Assembly: GCA_019322535.1 (NCBI GenBank)
Contig: JAHWIM010000049.1
Location: 1 to 9,027 of the forward strand
DNA length: 9,027 nt
DNA from: Candidatus Woesearchaeota archaeon
GTDB taxonomy: Archaea; Nanobdellota; Nanobdellia; Woesearchaeales; WJKL01
Reading direction: 5' to 3'
Made by a program: the position numbers and the translations under genes. Shown piece by piece: positions 1 through 5,857 of the stretch; the first letter of the stretch is position 1; every line of letters starts with the position of its first letter. The notes beneath the pieces were generated by a model, which was given only the letters and a program-made list of their open reading frames with translations, did not search any database and was not told the DNA's origin.

Positions 1-452
1 TCTTCAATAGAAATATCATTCATATTAGTCCCAACCAAAAAATTCAAAGTGAATTTCTGCGCATATCCATCCATCATTTGGCTTGAAGCTAAATTCTTTT
101 CTCCTAATGTATCTCTTGTTTTGTCTGCTGCAAGATGTGAATAAGATTCTTCATTTTCTTTTACATTTCTTTTATAGACAAATCCAACAAAAGGATTTAT
201 TGTTACTTGAGTATAAATCCCTGCTTCTTCCAAGCTTCTATATTCTGTGTCAAATCTTCTTCCGTAAACAGCTGATTTTGCTTTTTTTGGCTTTTTTGTT
301 TCTTTTGTTTCTTGTTTTTTCTTTGGTTTTGCTTTCTTGACAACAGTCTCAATTGTATCTTTTGATTTTTTCTCTAACTCTTCAATTATCTTCTTAATAT
401 GTTCTTCTAGAACTAGTTTTTCCTTAACCTTTTTTTTAGATTTCTTTTTCAT
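1..452 (-). CDS. Partial protein of unknown function, Lys-rich N-terminus (C-terminus off the left edge)
   Basis: An open frame runs from an ATG at 452 on the minus strand to the window edge without a stop, giving 150 codons. I do not recognise the protein. Residues 1-60 are very rich in Lys and Glu (start MKKKSKKKVKEKL, then several KKPK/KPKKK clusters), which looks like a charged, probably disordered or nucleic-acid-binding tail. From about residue 60 the composition becomes ordinary and folded-looking (AVYGRRFDTEYRSLEEAG, then VTINPFVGFVYKRN). No signal peptide or membrane span is seen in the visible part. The start is supported because the next in-frame codon upstream that could matter is a TAG at 480-482, with no alternative ATG between. 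GCGGGA lies just before the ATG and may be a weak ribosome-binding site. Unlike its neighbours, the gene has a TATA-like box about 70 bases upstream, so it would have a real 5' leader. Confidence 0.75.
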   Translation of the reverse strand, partial: MKKKSKKKVKEKLVLEEHIKKIIEELEKKSKDTIETVVKKAKPKKKQETKETKKPKKAKSAVYGRRFDTEYRSLEEAGIYTQVTINPFVGFVYKRNVKENEESYSHLAADKTRDTLGEKNLASSQMMDGYAQKFTLNFLVGTNMNDISIE

Positions 453-468
453 TTTTCCCGCGATGATT

Positions 469-510
469 GTGTTCCGGCTCTACGGTTGCGCGTCAGCGAG
501 GGAATTACAC
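469..510. other. GC-rich imperfect hairpin in the 453-557 gap; candidate structured RNA or leader element
   Basis: In a very AT-rich region, 457-512 is abruptly GC-rich. Read on the plus strand it folds as GTG (469-471)/CAC (508-510), TTCC (472-475)/GGAA (501-504), CTC (478-480)/GAG (498-500) and GTTG (485-488)/CAGC (494-497). The loop is CGCGT, with bulges TTA, GG and TACG. The G-U pair in the innermost stem becomes an A-C mismatch on the minus strand, slightly favouring a plus-strand RNA. An ACA lies next to the stem base on either strand, which recalls H/ACA guide RNAs, but I see no convincing kink-turn. The alternative is a 5' leader of the minus-strand gene at 452. It is too short and wrongly folded for a tRNA. 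Confidence 0.35.
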
Positions 511-520
511 CCTTCTTTCC

Positions 521-533
521 TTTAATATAATAA
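521..533 (-). promoter_or_regulatory. TATA-like box for the left-edge gene
   Basis: On the minus strand this reads TTATTATATTAAA, a plausible archaeal TATA box in the gap between the HAD gene and the left-edge gene. If transcription starts about 25-30 bases downstream, it begins near 500, leaving a GC-rich leader of about 48 nt before the ATG at 452. Position and composition support it; there is no direct evidence of use. Confidence 0.4.
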
Positions 534-557
534 AGAAATAGTTTAAGTTAATAAATT

Positions 558-1340
558 TTACGATGCTGGCTTGACAGACATTGTAGGACCAGTAAGGATA
601 TGCTCTGAAATAACATCAATTGCTTGTTCTAGATTTGCAACTTCAAAATCTGGCCTTAATACTTTATCAGTGTCTTTTGGACATTTTTCTGTTGAATATT
701 TTCCTCTTTTAAGCCTAATTCCATATCTGACTCCTGCTTTTTTTGCTGCAACTATTCCATAAGGCCTATCATCAATAACAAAACTTCTTGCAGGGTCTGC
801 TTCCATATCTTTCATGGCTTTTCCAACAAGTTCTTGTTTTCCCTGAGTTGGGTCAGGATGGTCATCTGGCATAATATAAACAAATCCCTTACTAACATCT
901 CCAAATTCATCTCTTTGAACAAAATAATCTACTATTCCAAGCTTTATAATCTTAAACCACTGCTTGTTTTTCAATCCTTTTGATACAATACTCATTCTAA
1001 TGCCTTCTGCTTCTAAAAAGTTTAGAAAAGGATCATTCTCATCCTGGGGAACCCATAATCTTTCTCTTAATGAATGGTATGCAGCAACTCCTGCCTGGAC
1101 AATTCTTTGGGGATTGTCCTCATGAGGATTATATACCTGGCAAAGAAGATCAAAATGATTGTATGCATTTGAGCCTTCTCTTTTCCTTATATTCCCTAAC
1201 ATTTCTAATGCTTCTTCCTGCTCTGCTTTAAGCCCTTGCCTAATCATAGCTGCTACTGAATAATTCATTACCTTCCCTGTATATTCAGAAGTAGGAAATA
1301 ATACATCATCTAAGTCTATAATTGCTCCTTTATGTTCCAT
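558..1340 (-). CDS. HAD-superfamily hydrolase (phosphatase-like)
   Basis: This 260-residue protein is predicted to be a soluble, cytoplasmic, Mg-dependent phosphoryl-transfer enzyme; most relatives are small-molecule phosphatases. Visible HAD motifs are: motif I at residues 7-13 (IIDLDDV, nucleophile D9 and acid/base D11); a helical cap at about 20-100; motif II MSIVSKG with S120; a Lys for motif III at K168 or K174; and motif IV FVIDDRPYGIVAAKKAG with D190/D191. The DDRP...AAKKAG signature is typical of HAD subfamily I enzymes related to phosphoglycolate phosphatases. A somewhat unusual insert (YIMPDDHPDPTQ, about 155-166) precedes the motif III lysine. The substrate cannot be read from the sequence. 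The start at 1340 is supported by a TATA box about 25 bases upstream, giving a leaderless mRNA. The gene is divergent from the membrane-protein operon at 1427. Confidence 0.85.
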   Translation of the reverse strand: MEHKGAIIDLDDVLFPTSEYTGKVMNYSVAAMIRQGLKAEQEEALEMLGNIRKREGSNAYNHFDLLCQVYNPHEDNPQRIVQAGVAAYHSLRERLWVPQDENDPFLNFLEAEGIRMSIVSKGLKNKQWFKIIKLGIVDYFVQRDEFGDVSKGFVYIMPDDHPDPTQGKQELVGKAMKDMEADPARSFVIDDRPYGIVAAKKAGVRYGIRLKRGKYSTEKCPKDTDKVLRPDFEVANLEQAIDVISEHILTGPTMSVKPAS

Positions 1341-1360
1341 ATTAAAAAGAGTTAGAGAGT

Positions 1361-1370
1361 TATATTTAAA
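1361..1370 (-). promoter_or_regulatory. TATA box of the HAD hydrolase gene
   Basis: The minus strand reads TTTAAATATA, centred about 25 bases upstream of the ATG at 1340. That spacing places transcription start at or beside the start codon, as for leaderless archaeal genes. Confidence 0.6.
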
Positions 1371-1396
1371 GGTTATGTTAAAGATACATCAAAAAA

Positions 1397-1405
1397 TTTA
1401 TATAA
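1397..1405 (+). promoter_or_regulatory. TATA box of the 3-TM protein operon
   Basis: TTTATATAA ends 22 bases before the ATG at 1427. The same nine-base box occurs at the same distance before four other genes here. It decides the start at 1427 rather than an in-frame TTG at 1415. Together with 1361-1370 it forms a compact divergent promoter region. Confidence 0.7.
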
Positions 1406-1426
1406 CCACTGACATTGATTTTTGTT

Positions 1427-1699
1427 ATGGAATATCATAAAAAAGTATTATATGCATCACTAATTTCTATGGTAGTTCAATTTATACAAATATCAGCTGC
1501 AGTAAAATTTCCAACATCAGCAATTGTCGCAATTCCAATAATAACAAGTGTTGTCCTTTATATTTTAATGAATTACTACATGTATAAAGAGATAGTTGAA
1601 CAAAAAAAATCAATTTTCTACATTCTTATCGGAATATTGTTTGGCTGGCTTGGCGGATTAATCTACTACTTCGCATTCAAGGGATCAAGAAAGAAATAA
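1427..1699 (+). CDS. Small 3-TM membrane protein of unknown function
   Basis: The protein has 90 residues from the ATG at 1427. An in-frame TTG at 1415 would add four residues, but it would fall too close to the TATA box to be transcribed. Three hydrophobic helices are visible: about residues 9-27 (after the basic start MEYHKK), about 31-50, and about 60-83. The third contains GWLGGLIYYFAF and is followed by the positively charged tail KGSRKK. The positive-inside pattern suggests a cytoplasmic C-terminus. No catalytic or ligand-binding motif is seen and I do not recognise a family. Its stop codon is separated by one base from the ATG of the next gene, so the two are almost certainly co-transcribed and may be translationally coupled. 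Confidence 0.75.
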   Translation: MEYHKKVLYASLISMVVQFIQISAAVKFPTSAIVAIPIITSVVLYILMNYYMYKEIVEQKKSIFYILIGILFGWLGGLIYYFAFKGSRKK

Positions 1700-1700
1700 G

Positions 1701-2126
1701 ATGATTGAATTTAATCCTGATGGAAGCGTTAAGCTTCCAGAAAGACTTGTAAAGAAGAAACAAGAAGATTCTGCAAAACTCAAAACTCAAAGATGCATTA
1801 AAGTCAAGAAAGCAGTTGTAAACTTTACTGCACCTAAGAAGTGTGTCTTGCATATAACCCTCTCTGATTTCATTAATGACAATCGTTTTGTTGAGAATAT
1901 CTATAGTTTCTTTAAGCAGAATGCAGCTGTTCCAACTAAAATAACCAAAATAGATGAAAAGAACTTTGATGTTGAGGTTGGAACTGACTTCAGGAGATGT
2001 TCTGACTGCACTTCTTTAGTTAACAGGTATAGAGAATTCTTAGATGGAAATTTAATCGAGGAAAAAGGAAGCTGTACTTTTGAAGGCAGGAAAAAGGATT
2101 TCTGTTATGAAGATCATTTTGAATGA
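1701..2126 (+). CDS. Conserved-looking cytoplasmic protein with a Cys-rich C-terminal half, function unknown
   Basis: This 141-residue soluble protein belongs to no family I can name. The N-terminus (MIEFNPDGSVKLPERLVKKK) is basic and extended. The middle (about 32-95) alternates strands and helices, with IDEKNFDVEVG as a probable strand pair. The C-terminal third carries C100-x2-C103 (RRCSDCTSLV), then C125 and C135. This is a possible zinc-binding set, but the spacing is not a standard finger. C32 and C48 are further cysteines. No signal or TM segment is present. The ATG at 1701 is fixed by its position one base after the stop of the upstream 3-TM gene; there is no separate TATA box, so it is the second gene of that operon. 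The short C-terminus (KKDFCYEDHFE) is acidic. Confidence 0.75.
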   Translation: MIEFNPDGSVKLPERLVKKKQEDSAKLKTQRCIKVKKAVVNFTAPKKCVLHITLSDFINDNRFVENIYSFFKQNAAVPTKITKIDEKNFDVEVGTDFRRCSDCTSLVNRYREFLDGNLIEEKGSCTFEGRKKDFCYEDHFE

Positions 2127-2171
2127 GAATATTTTAAAATTATAAGAAGGTTTTTATAACAAAAGATTTTA

Positions 2172-2178
2172 TTTTTTT
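2172..2178 (+). terminator. Oligo-T tract, likely termination site of the 1427-2126 operon
   Basis: Seven consecutive T residues on the coding strand follow the operon by about 45 bases, preceded by another T-rich patch at 2153-2157 and TTTT at 2167-2170. Archaeal RNA polymerase commonly terminates at such tracts without a hairpin. It also lies upstream of the next TATA box, as expected between two transcription units. Confidence 0.4.
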
Positions 2179-2195
2179 AAGAAAGTTAGAAAAAC

Positions 2196-2204
2196 TTTAT
2201 ATAA
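2196..2204 (+). promoter_or_regulatory. TATA box of the gene at 2226
   Basis: TTTATATAA ends 22 bases before the ATG at 2226, implying a leaderless transcript. It decides the start against an in-frame TTG at 2217. Confidence 0.65.
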
Positions 2205-2225
2205 TTCTGTTAATATTTGCTATTT

Positions 2226-2579
2226 ATGGGAGAAGAAGCTCAATTTGATGCAGCAAAAAGATATGTCTGTTCTTTAGATGATGGTCTAGTCTCAGATGAA
2301 GAAGCAGAAAGAGCTTTGAAAAGACTTTCTCGAGAAGAGATAGATACCATAGTCCAGAATTCCCAGAGAATACCTGAAGACTATTTTGGGCCAAGGCTTT
2401 TAGCATATATCAAACATAGGCATGGTGTTGATGTTGTTGTTGGATGTCTTATAACATACAATCCAGAAGAGAATGACGGAATTCCTCTTGCTATAATCGG
2501 TGCTTCATTAGATTATGTCCTTAGAGATGCTATAGAAGATTATGAAAGAGCAGCAAGAGAGCCTTTCCGTTTATCATAA
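2226..2579 (+). CDS. Small acidic soluble protein of unknown function
   Basis: The protein has 117 residues from the ATG at 2226. An in-frame TTG at 2217 would give 120, but the TATA spacing favours the ATG. The composition is acidic. The first half looks all-helical, with a pattern (LVSDEEAERALKRLSREE, then IDTIVQNS) reminiscent of short helical-repeat or EF-hand-like folds, though no calcium loop is present. The second half has a strand VDVVVGCLITY and a helix YVLRDAIEDYERAARE near the end. No signal peptide, TM segment or catalytic motif is seen, and I do not recognise a family. It is followed 14 bases later by a 4-TM membrane protein gene without an obvious promoter of its own, so the two probably form an operon. 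Confidence 0.7.
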   Translation: MGEEAQFDAAKRYVCSLDDGLVSDEEAERALKRLSREEIDTIVQNSQRIPEDYFGPRLLAYIKHRHGVDVVVGCLITYNPEENDGIPLAIIGASLDYVLRDAIEDYERAAREPFRLS

Positions 2580-2593
2580 GCAATTTATTTATA

Positions 2594-3028
2594 ATGGAAG
2601 AAAAAACAAAAAAGACATTAAAGCTTGCAGGATTATTATTGATTCTTGTATTTATTCCAATTATCTCATTTTGGGCTATGCTTTTAGGCAGGTCATCTAT
2701 GTTTATAATAATGTCACCACAACCAATCATATTTTTACTTATTGTAGCTTTGATATACTTTGGGTTATGGTTGATCCCACTAAAATACCCATCAACTAAA
2801 CCTTTTTTTATTTCAGTTACAATAGGGGCTATCATATCAGCTGTGTTTGTTCCAATTGCAATGTTAATCTATGGATTAGTATTTGTTAAACCTGTATATC
2901 ATCCAGATGCACTTATTTGGATAGGGCTGGTTTATATTATACCTCCTGGCCTGATTCTTATAATGGCTGTTTCTATAATAATTGGAATTATTAAGTCTGT
3001 TAATAAGGGGAAAAGAGTAAAAAGATAA
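2594..3028 (+). CDS. 4-TM membrane protein of unknown function
   Basis: This 144-residue integral membrane protein has four hydrophobic segments: about residues 10-32, 40-62, 70-95 and 106-132. It has a charged N-terminus (MEEKTKKTLK) and a basic C-terminus (KSVNKGKRVKR), so both ends are predicted to be cytoplasmic by the positive-inside rule. It is dominated by Ile, Leu, Val and Pro; the PLKYPSTKP loop lies between helices 2 and 3, and KPVYHPDA between 3 and 4. No conserved polar residues within the helices suggest a transporter or enzyme, and no family is recognised. The gap to the upstream stop (14 bases) holds only AT-rich sequence too close to be its TATA box, so read-through from the gene at 2226 is likely. 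Its stop lies 3 bases from the stop of the convergent proS gene. Confidence 0.7.
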   Translation: MEEKTKKTLKLAGLLLILVFIPIISFWAMLLGRSSMFIIMSPQPIIFLLIVALIYFGLWLIPLKYPSTKPFFISVTIGAIISAVFVPIAMLIYGLVFVKPVYHPDALIWIGLVYIIPPGLILIMAVSIIIGIIKSVNKGKRVKR

Positions 3029-3031
3029 TTC

Positions 3032-4465
3032 TCAATAACTTTTGCTGAAATAAGCAACTACTTTTGCTTCTTTATCGCAATGTATGCACTTGCCTTCTGG
3101 TTTTGAGTCAAATGGAATGCATCTAGAACTAGCTCCGCCTGTTTTGTCTTTTATCCAGTCTTCACATTCTGCATCTCCGCAGAAGTTTGCTTTAACTAAT
3201 TTTTTATCCTTGATTGCTTTTAAGAATTCATTCCATTTAGTTACTTCAACTGTACTTTCTTTCAAAAAGGTTTGAGCTTTTGAAAACAAACTCATCTCTA
3301 TATCTTCTAGAAGTTTTTGAACATCTTTTGCAACATGGTTTGAAAGTTTTGAAAAAGATTTCTCACCTGTATCTCTTCTAACTAATACAACCTGGCCTTT
3401 ATCCAAGTCTTTTGGACCTATCTCTAATCTGATTGGAACACCTTTCAGCTCCCATTCATTGAATTTCCATCCTGGTGTATATTCTTCTCTGTCATCTAAT
3501 TCAACATCAAATTTAATGCTTAATTGGTTTTTCAGCTCTTTGCATTGTTTAAGAACTTCTTCTTTTGTCTTGTCAAACAATATTGGAACAATAACAACCT
3601 GGGTTGGGGCTATTTTAGGCGGAAGAACCAAACCATTGTTGTCTCCATGAACCATAACAATTGCTCCAATCAATCTTGTTGAAAATCCCCAGCTGTTCTG
3701 CCAAGGTGTATGTGTTTTTTCATCTTTTCCTAGATATTTTATACCAAATGATTCTGCAAAGTTCTGTCCAAGATTATGAGAAGTTCCCATCTGCAGTGCT
3801 TTTCCGTCTGGCATCAAAGCTTCTATTGTATATGTTGCTTTTGCTCCTGCAAATCTTTCTTTTGGTGTTTTTTCTCCTGTGATTACTGGAATATTCAATA
3901 GATCTTCTGATAATTTTTTGTATTCATCTAAGTAAAGCAATGCTTCTTTAACACATTCTTCTTCTGTCTCATAAACACAGTGGCCTTCTTGCCATAGAAA
4001 TTCTCTTGATCTCAAAAATAGTTTTGTCTGCTTTACTTCCCATCTTAAAACATTGCACCATTGGTTTATTTTCAAAGGCAAATCTCTGTAAGATCTAATC
4101 CAATTTGAATAAGAATCATACATAACTGTTTCAGAAGTTGGCCTAATTGCTAATTTTTCTTCTCCTTCTTTTTGCTCAACCCATGCTAACTCAGGAGCAA
4201 AGCCTTCTGCATGCTCTGCTTCTTTTTTGAAGAATTTTTCTGGAATCAATAATGGAAAATAAGCATTTTTTACTCCGTGTTTTTTTATAACACTGTTGAA
4301 ATATTTTTGAATCTTTTCCCAAATAGCATAACCATAAGGTTTTATTATCATAAATCCTTTTACAGGAGCATAGAAATCTGCTAATCCTGCTTTTTCAATT
4401 ACTTGAGTATACCATTCTGGCATATCATCTTCCTTCTTTATAGTAATGCCTTGTTCGTCTGCCAT
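3032..4465 (-). CDS. proS: Prolyl-tRNA synthetase, archaeal/eukaryal type
   Basis: This class II aminoacyl-tRNA synthetase charges tRNA-Pro with proline in the cytoplasm. At 477 residues it is full length for the archaeal type, which lacks the large bacterial editing insertion. Motif 1 lies around residues 45-75 (ending AYFPLLIPE). The RPTSETVMY loop is at 108-116. Motif 2 is around 139-163 (LRWE, then REFLWQEGH). Motif 3 is around 259-268 (WGFSTRLIGA). An anticodon-binding domain begins near 288 (TQVVIVPILF). The C-terminal domain carries C429, C434, C460 and C463, which fit the zinc site of this type, and ends in the usual Tyr (FSKSY). C449 is an extra cysteine nearby. The start is fixed by a TATA box 23 bases upstream. 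The gene converges with the 4-TM gene with no room for a separate terminator. Confidence 0.97.
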   Translation of the reverse strand: MADEQGITIKKEDDMPEWYTQVIEKAGLADFYAPVKGFMIIKPYGYAIWEKIQKYFNSVIKKHGVKNAYFPLLIPEKFFKKEAEHAEGFAPELAWVEQKEGEEKLAIRPTSETVMYDSYSNWIRSYRDLPLKINQWCNVLRWEVKQTKLFLRSREFLWQEGHCVYETEEECVKEALLYLDEYKKLSEDLLNIPVITGEKTPKERFAGAKATYTIEALMPDGKALQMGTSHNLGQNFAESFGIKYLGKDEKTHTPWQNSWGFSTRLIGAIVMVHGDNNGLVLPPKIAPTQVVIVPILFDKTKEEVLKQCKELKNQLSIKFDVELDDREEYTPGWKFNEWELKGVPIRLEIGPKDLDKGQVVLVRRDTGEKSFSKLSNHVAKDVQKLLEDIEMSLFSKAQTFLKESTVEVTKWNEFLKAIKDKKLVKANFCGDAECEDWIKDKTGGASSRCIPFDSKPEGKCIHCDKEAKVVAYFSKSY

Positions 4466-4476
4466 AATTCCAACTG

Positions 4477-4511
4477 AGAAATTTAAGTTATATAAAGTTT
4501 TTGTTAGAAAG
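4477..4511 (-). repeat. 35-nt promoter/stop-codon duplication, copy A
   Basis: This segment spans the proS TATA box and the last codon plus stop of the metzincin-like gene. It matches 5823-5857 at 34 of 35 positions in the same orientation; the one difference is A at 4485 against G at 5831. The same stretch serves as the 3' end of one gene and the promoter of the next in both places, which suggests a tandem gene duplication whose unit included it. Confidence 0.85.
4488..4496 (-). promoter_or_regulatory. TATA box of proS
   Basis: The minus strand reads TTTATATAA, ending 23 bases before the ATG at 4465 and beginning 8 bases after the stop of the upstream metallopeptidase gene. proS is therefore transcribed from its own promoter. 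The box lies inside the 35-nt sequence duplicated at 5823-5857. Confidence 0.7.
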
Positions 4512-5811
4512 GTAAACCACTTGGGGGTGCTTTGCCAAATTCCTTATATCCTTTTTTCTTTTCAAACAATTTGCAATATTTGCCAAAATCCCATCCTGCT
4601 TCAACCATCAGCTTGTAAGTCTCTCCTTCAGATACAAAATCAATTACTATTCTTTTTTGTGATTCATTAGCACCAAAGCCAAATTTACTGTGTGGATCCA
4701 TGTTAGTTTTTTCGTAGCTCATTACATTTGGTACTTTGCCATGGTAATCTTCTACATCATCATCTAGATACTGAAAAGAATGTACTAGGCCAAATCTATG
4801 TCCTAATTCATGTGCAATGAGATGAGCACTTTTTTTATCACTTAGCAATTCAGAACTATATTTTAATTGATTCTTGTATGATTTTAATCTGCCTTCCCAC
4901 CATTTTATACCTTGGGTATCATTTCTATATTTATTATCTTCTAGATTACGTTTTGCATGTTCAATACTTCCTTCCTCCCTAAATAAGTTCTTCCATTCAT
5001 CTCCAACATATTTCACACAAACTTTATTGTTTTTAAGGTCTATCCTTCCTCCTTCTCTCATCCCTGCAAATTTAACATTTGCCCACAGCTTCCCCATTAT
5101 TTTTTCGCTTTTTCCTTCAGAATGTGCTCTATTCATTTCATTAATAGGTTCACTCATTCCTCTTACTCCTTTATATTGCTTCTCAATAAAAATAGCATTA
5201 TTTTTCCTATCAAGATTTTTAGGAACTTCAGATTCACTCTTGCAATATACAAAATTCAAATTAATTCCTAATTTTTCTCTATAAAATTCTTTTACAAGGT
5301 TATATGCTCCATCTGTATATTTAGATAATGGTTTATGCCAATTTCTTCTGCAGTAATCTATATTTTTTGCTCTATGAGGTCTGACTGCATATACAGTTAT
5401 TATAAGATTTCTTCCTGCAGCTCTTGCTTTTGAAGATCTTCCTAAAGCTAATCCTACTCCAGCAGCAAAAGCTCTTGCTAAGAATCCTCTTCTGGACATT
5501 GTCGGTGTTGTTTCAAGGATTGTTCTAATATTTTTGTTCATGTCCCTTAGCCAAGGACGAGTTGCTTCTACCTTACTCAGGTTTTCTTCTATATTAGAAA
5601 TAGCTTTAAGTTTAGAAGAATATTTTTCTGGATTTTTTTCAAGGATAAATTTAATATTTTCTAGTACAGTCTTTAATTCTTCAAATCTTTGCTTAACTTT
5701 GTCTGTCCAGATATTACCTAGATCTTTTAGATAAACAAGGATGTCTGCCCATATTCTTCTTAATCTTGCTTTTTCTTGAGTTAGATTACTTGTCTTTTCT
5801 TTTACTGGCAT
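4504..5811 (-). CDS. Metzincin-like zinc metallopeptidase with N-terminal helical domain and internal Tat-like motif
   Basis: The protein has 435 residues. Residues 1-100 form a charged helical domain homologous to the start of the protein at 5850-7052. At 106-111 is a twin-arginine motif (SRRGFL), followed by a short weakly hydrophobic stretch (112-124) and an A-x-A site (A129-R-A131), the layout of a Tat signal but about 100 residues in. The catalytic part has the extended zinc motif HELGHRFGLVH (H334, E335, H338, H344) and a Met-turn NVMSY (M364), the defining features of metzincins. The Cys pattern of archaemetzincins is absent, so a matrixin/serralysin-like type is more likely. It is probably exported and cleaves proteins or peptides. 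The start at 5811 is supported by a TATA box 23 bases upstream and by homology to the paralogue; M105 is a possible secondary start. Substrate unknown. Confidence 0.85.
   Translation of the reverse strand: MPVKEKTSNLTQEKARLRRIWADILVYLKDLGNIWTDKVKQRFEELKTVLENIKFILEKNPEKYSSKLKAISNIEENLSKVEATRPWLRDMNKNIRTILETTPTMSRRGFLARAFAAGVGLALGRSSKARAAGRNLIITVYAVRPHRAKNIDYCRRNWHKPLSKYTDGAYNLVKEFYREKLGINLNFVYCKSESEVPKNLDRKNNAIFIEKQYKGVRGMSEPINEMNRAHSEGKSEKIMGKLWANVKFAGMREGGRIDLKNNKVCVKYVGDEWKNLFREEGSIEHAKRNLEDNKYRNDTQGIKWWEGRLKSYKNQLKYSSELLSDKKSAHLIAHELGHRFGLVHSFQYLDDDVEDYHGKVPNVMSYEKTNMDPHSKFGFGANESQKRIVIDFVSEGETYKLMVEAGWDFGKYCKLFEKKKGYKEFGKAPPSGLPF
4780..4812 (-). other. Metzincin zinc-binding motif HExxHxxGxxH
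   Basis: The codons encode HELGHRFGLVH, residues 334-344. Three His ligands and the catalytic Glu are all intact, and the Met-turn follows 20 residues later, within the usual range for metzincins. Confidence 0.9.
5460..5811 (-). repeat. Paralogous N-terminal module, copy 2 (metzincin gene)
   Basis: This is the partner of 6680-7052. It encodes residues 1 to about 117: charged helices, a conserved Trp before the Tat motif (W87 here, W93 in the paralogue), the SRR motif and the start of the hydrophobic stretch. The JAMM protein's copy is slightly longer between helix 2 and helix 3. Confidence 0.85.
5476..5496 (-). other. Internal twin-arginine (Tat-like) motif of the metzincin-like protein
   Basis: Codons 106-112 read SRRGFLA, close to the Tat consensus S/T-R-R-x-F-L-K, followed by AFAAGVGLALG. 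The directly preceding codon is an in-frame ATG (5497-5499), so translation from there would give a conventional N-terminal Tat signal. Confidence 0.6.
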
Positions 5812-5822
5812 GAACTAAATTT

Positions 5823-5857
5823 AGAAATTTGAGTTATATAAAGTTTTTGTTAGAAAG
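5823..5857 (-). repeat. 35-nt promoter/stop-codon duplication, copy B
   Basis: This is the partner of 4477-4511 (34 of 35 identical, same orientation). It covers the metzincin gene's TATA box and the last codon plus stop of the JAMM gene; both upstream proteins end in Phe-stop (TTC TAA). Confidence 0.85.
5834..5842 (-). promoter_or_regulatory. TATA box of the metzincin-like gene
   Basis: The minus strand reads TTTATATAA, ending 23 bases before the ATG at 5811 and within repeat copy B. The sequence and spacing are identical to the proS promoter. Confidence 0.7.

Noticed and set aside
455..515. GC-rich island as a tRNA or C/D box guide RNA
   Set aside because: It is too short for a tRNA, with no acceptor stem, anticodon arm or GGTTCRA-like T arm on either strand. 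A C-box-like ATGATTG at 463-469 on the plus strand lacks any CTGA partner on that strand.
83..525. Plus-strand open frames over the left-edge gene
   Set aside because: They are Leu/Phe-rich antisense translations of the Lys/Glu-rich minus-strand gene, with no promoter.
2530..2835. Overlapping open frames on both strands across the 2579-2594 junction
   Set aside because: They are shadows of the two plus-strand genes there; none has a suitable promoter and their compositions mirror the real frames.
4780..4812. Metzincin motif as an archaemetzincin
   Set aside because: Archaemetzincins have conserved cysteines right after the third His and a further Cys set. Here the following residues are SFQYLDDD with no cysteines.
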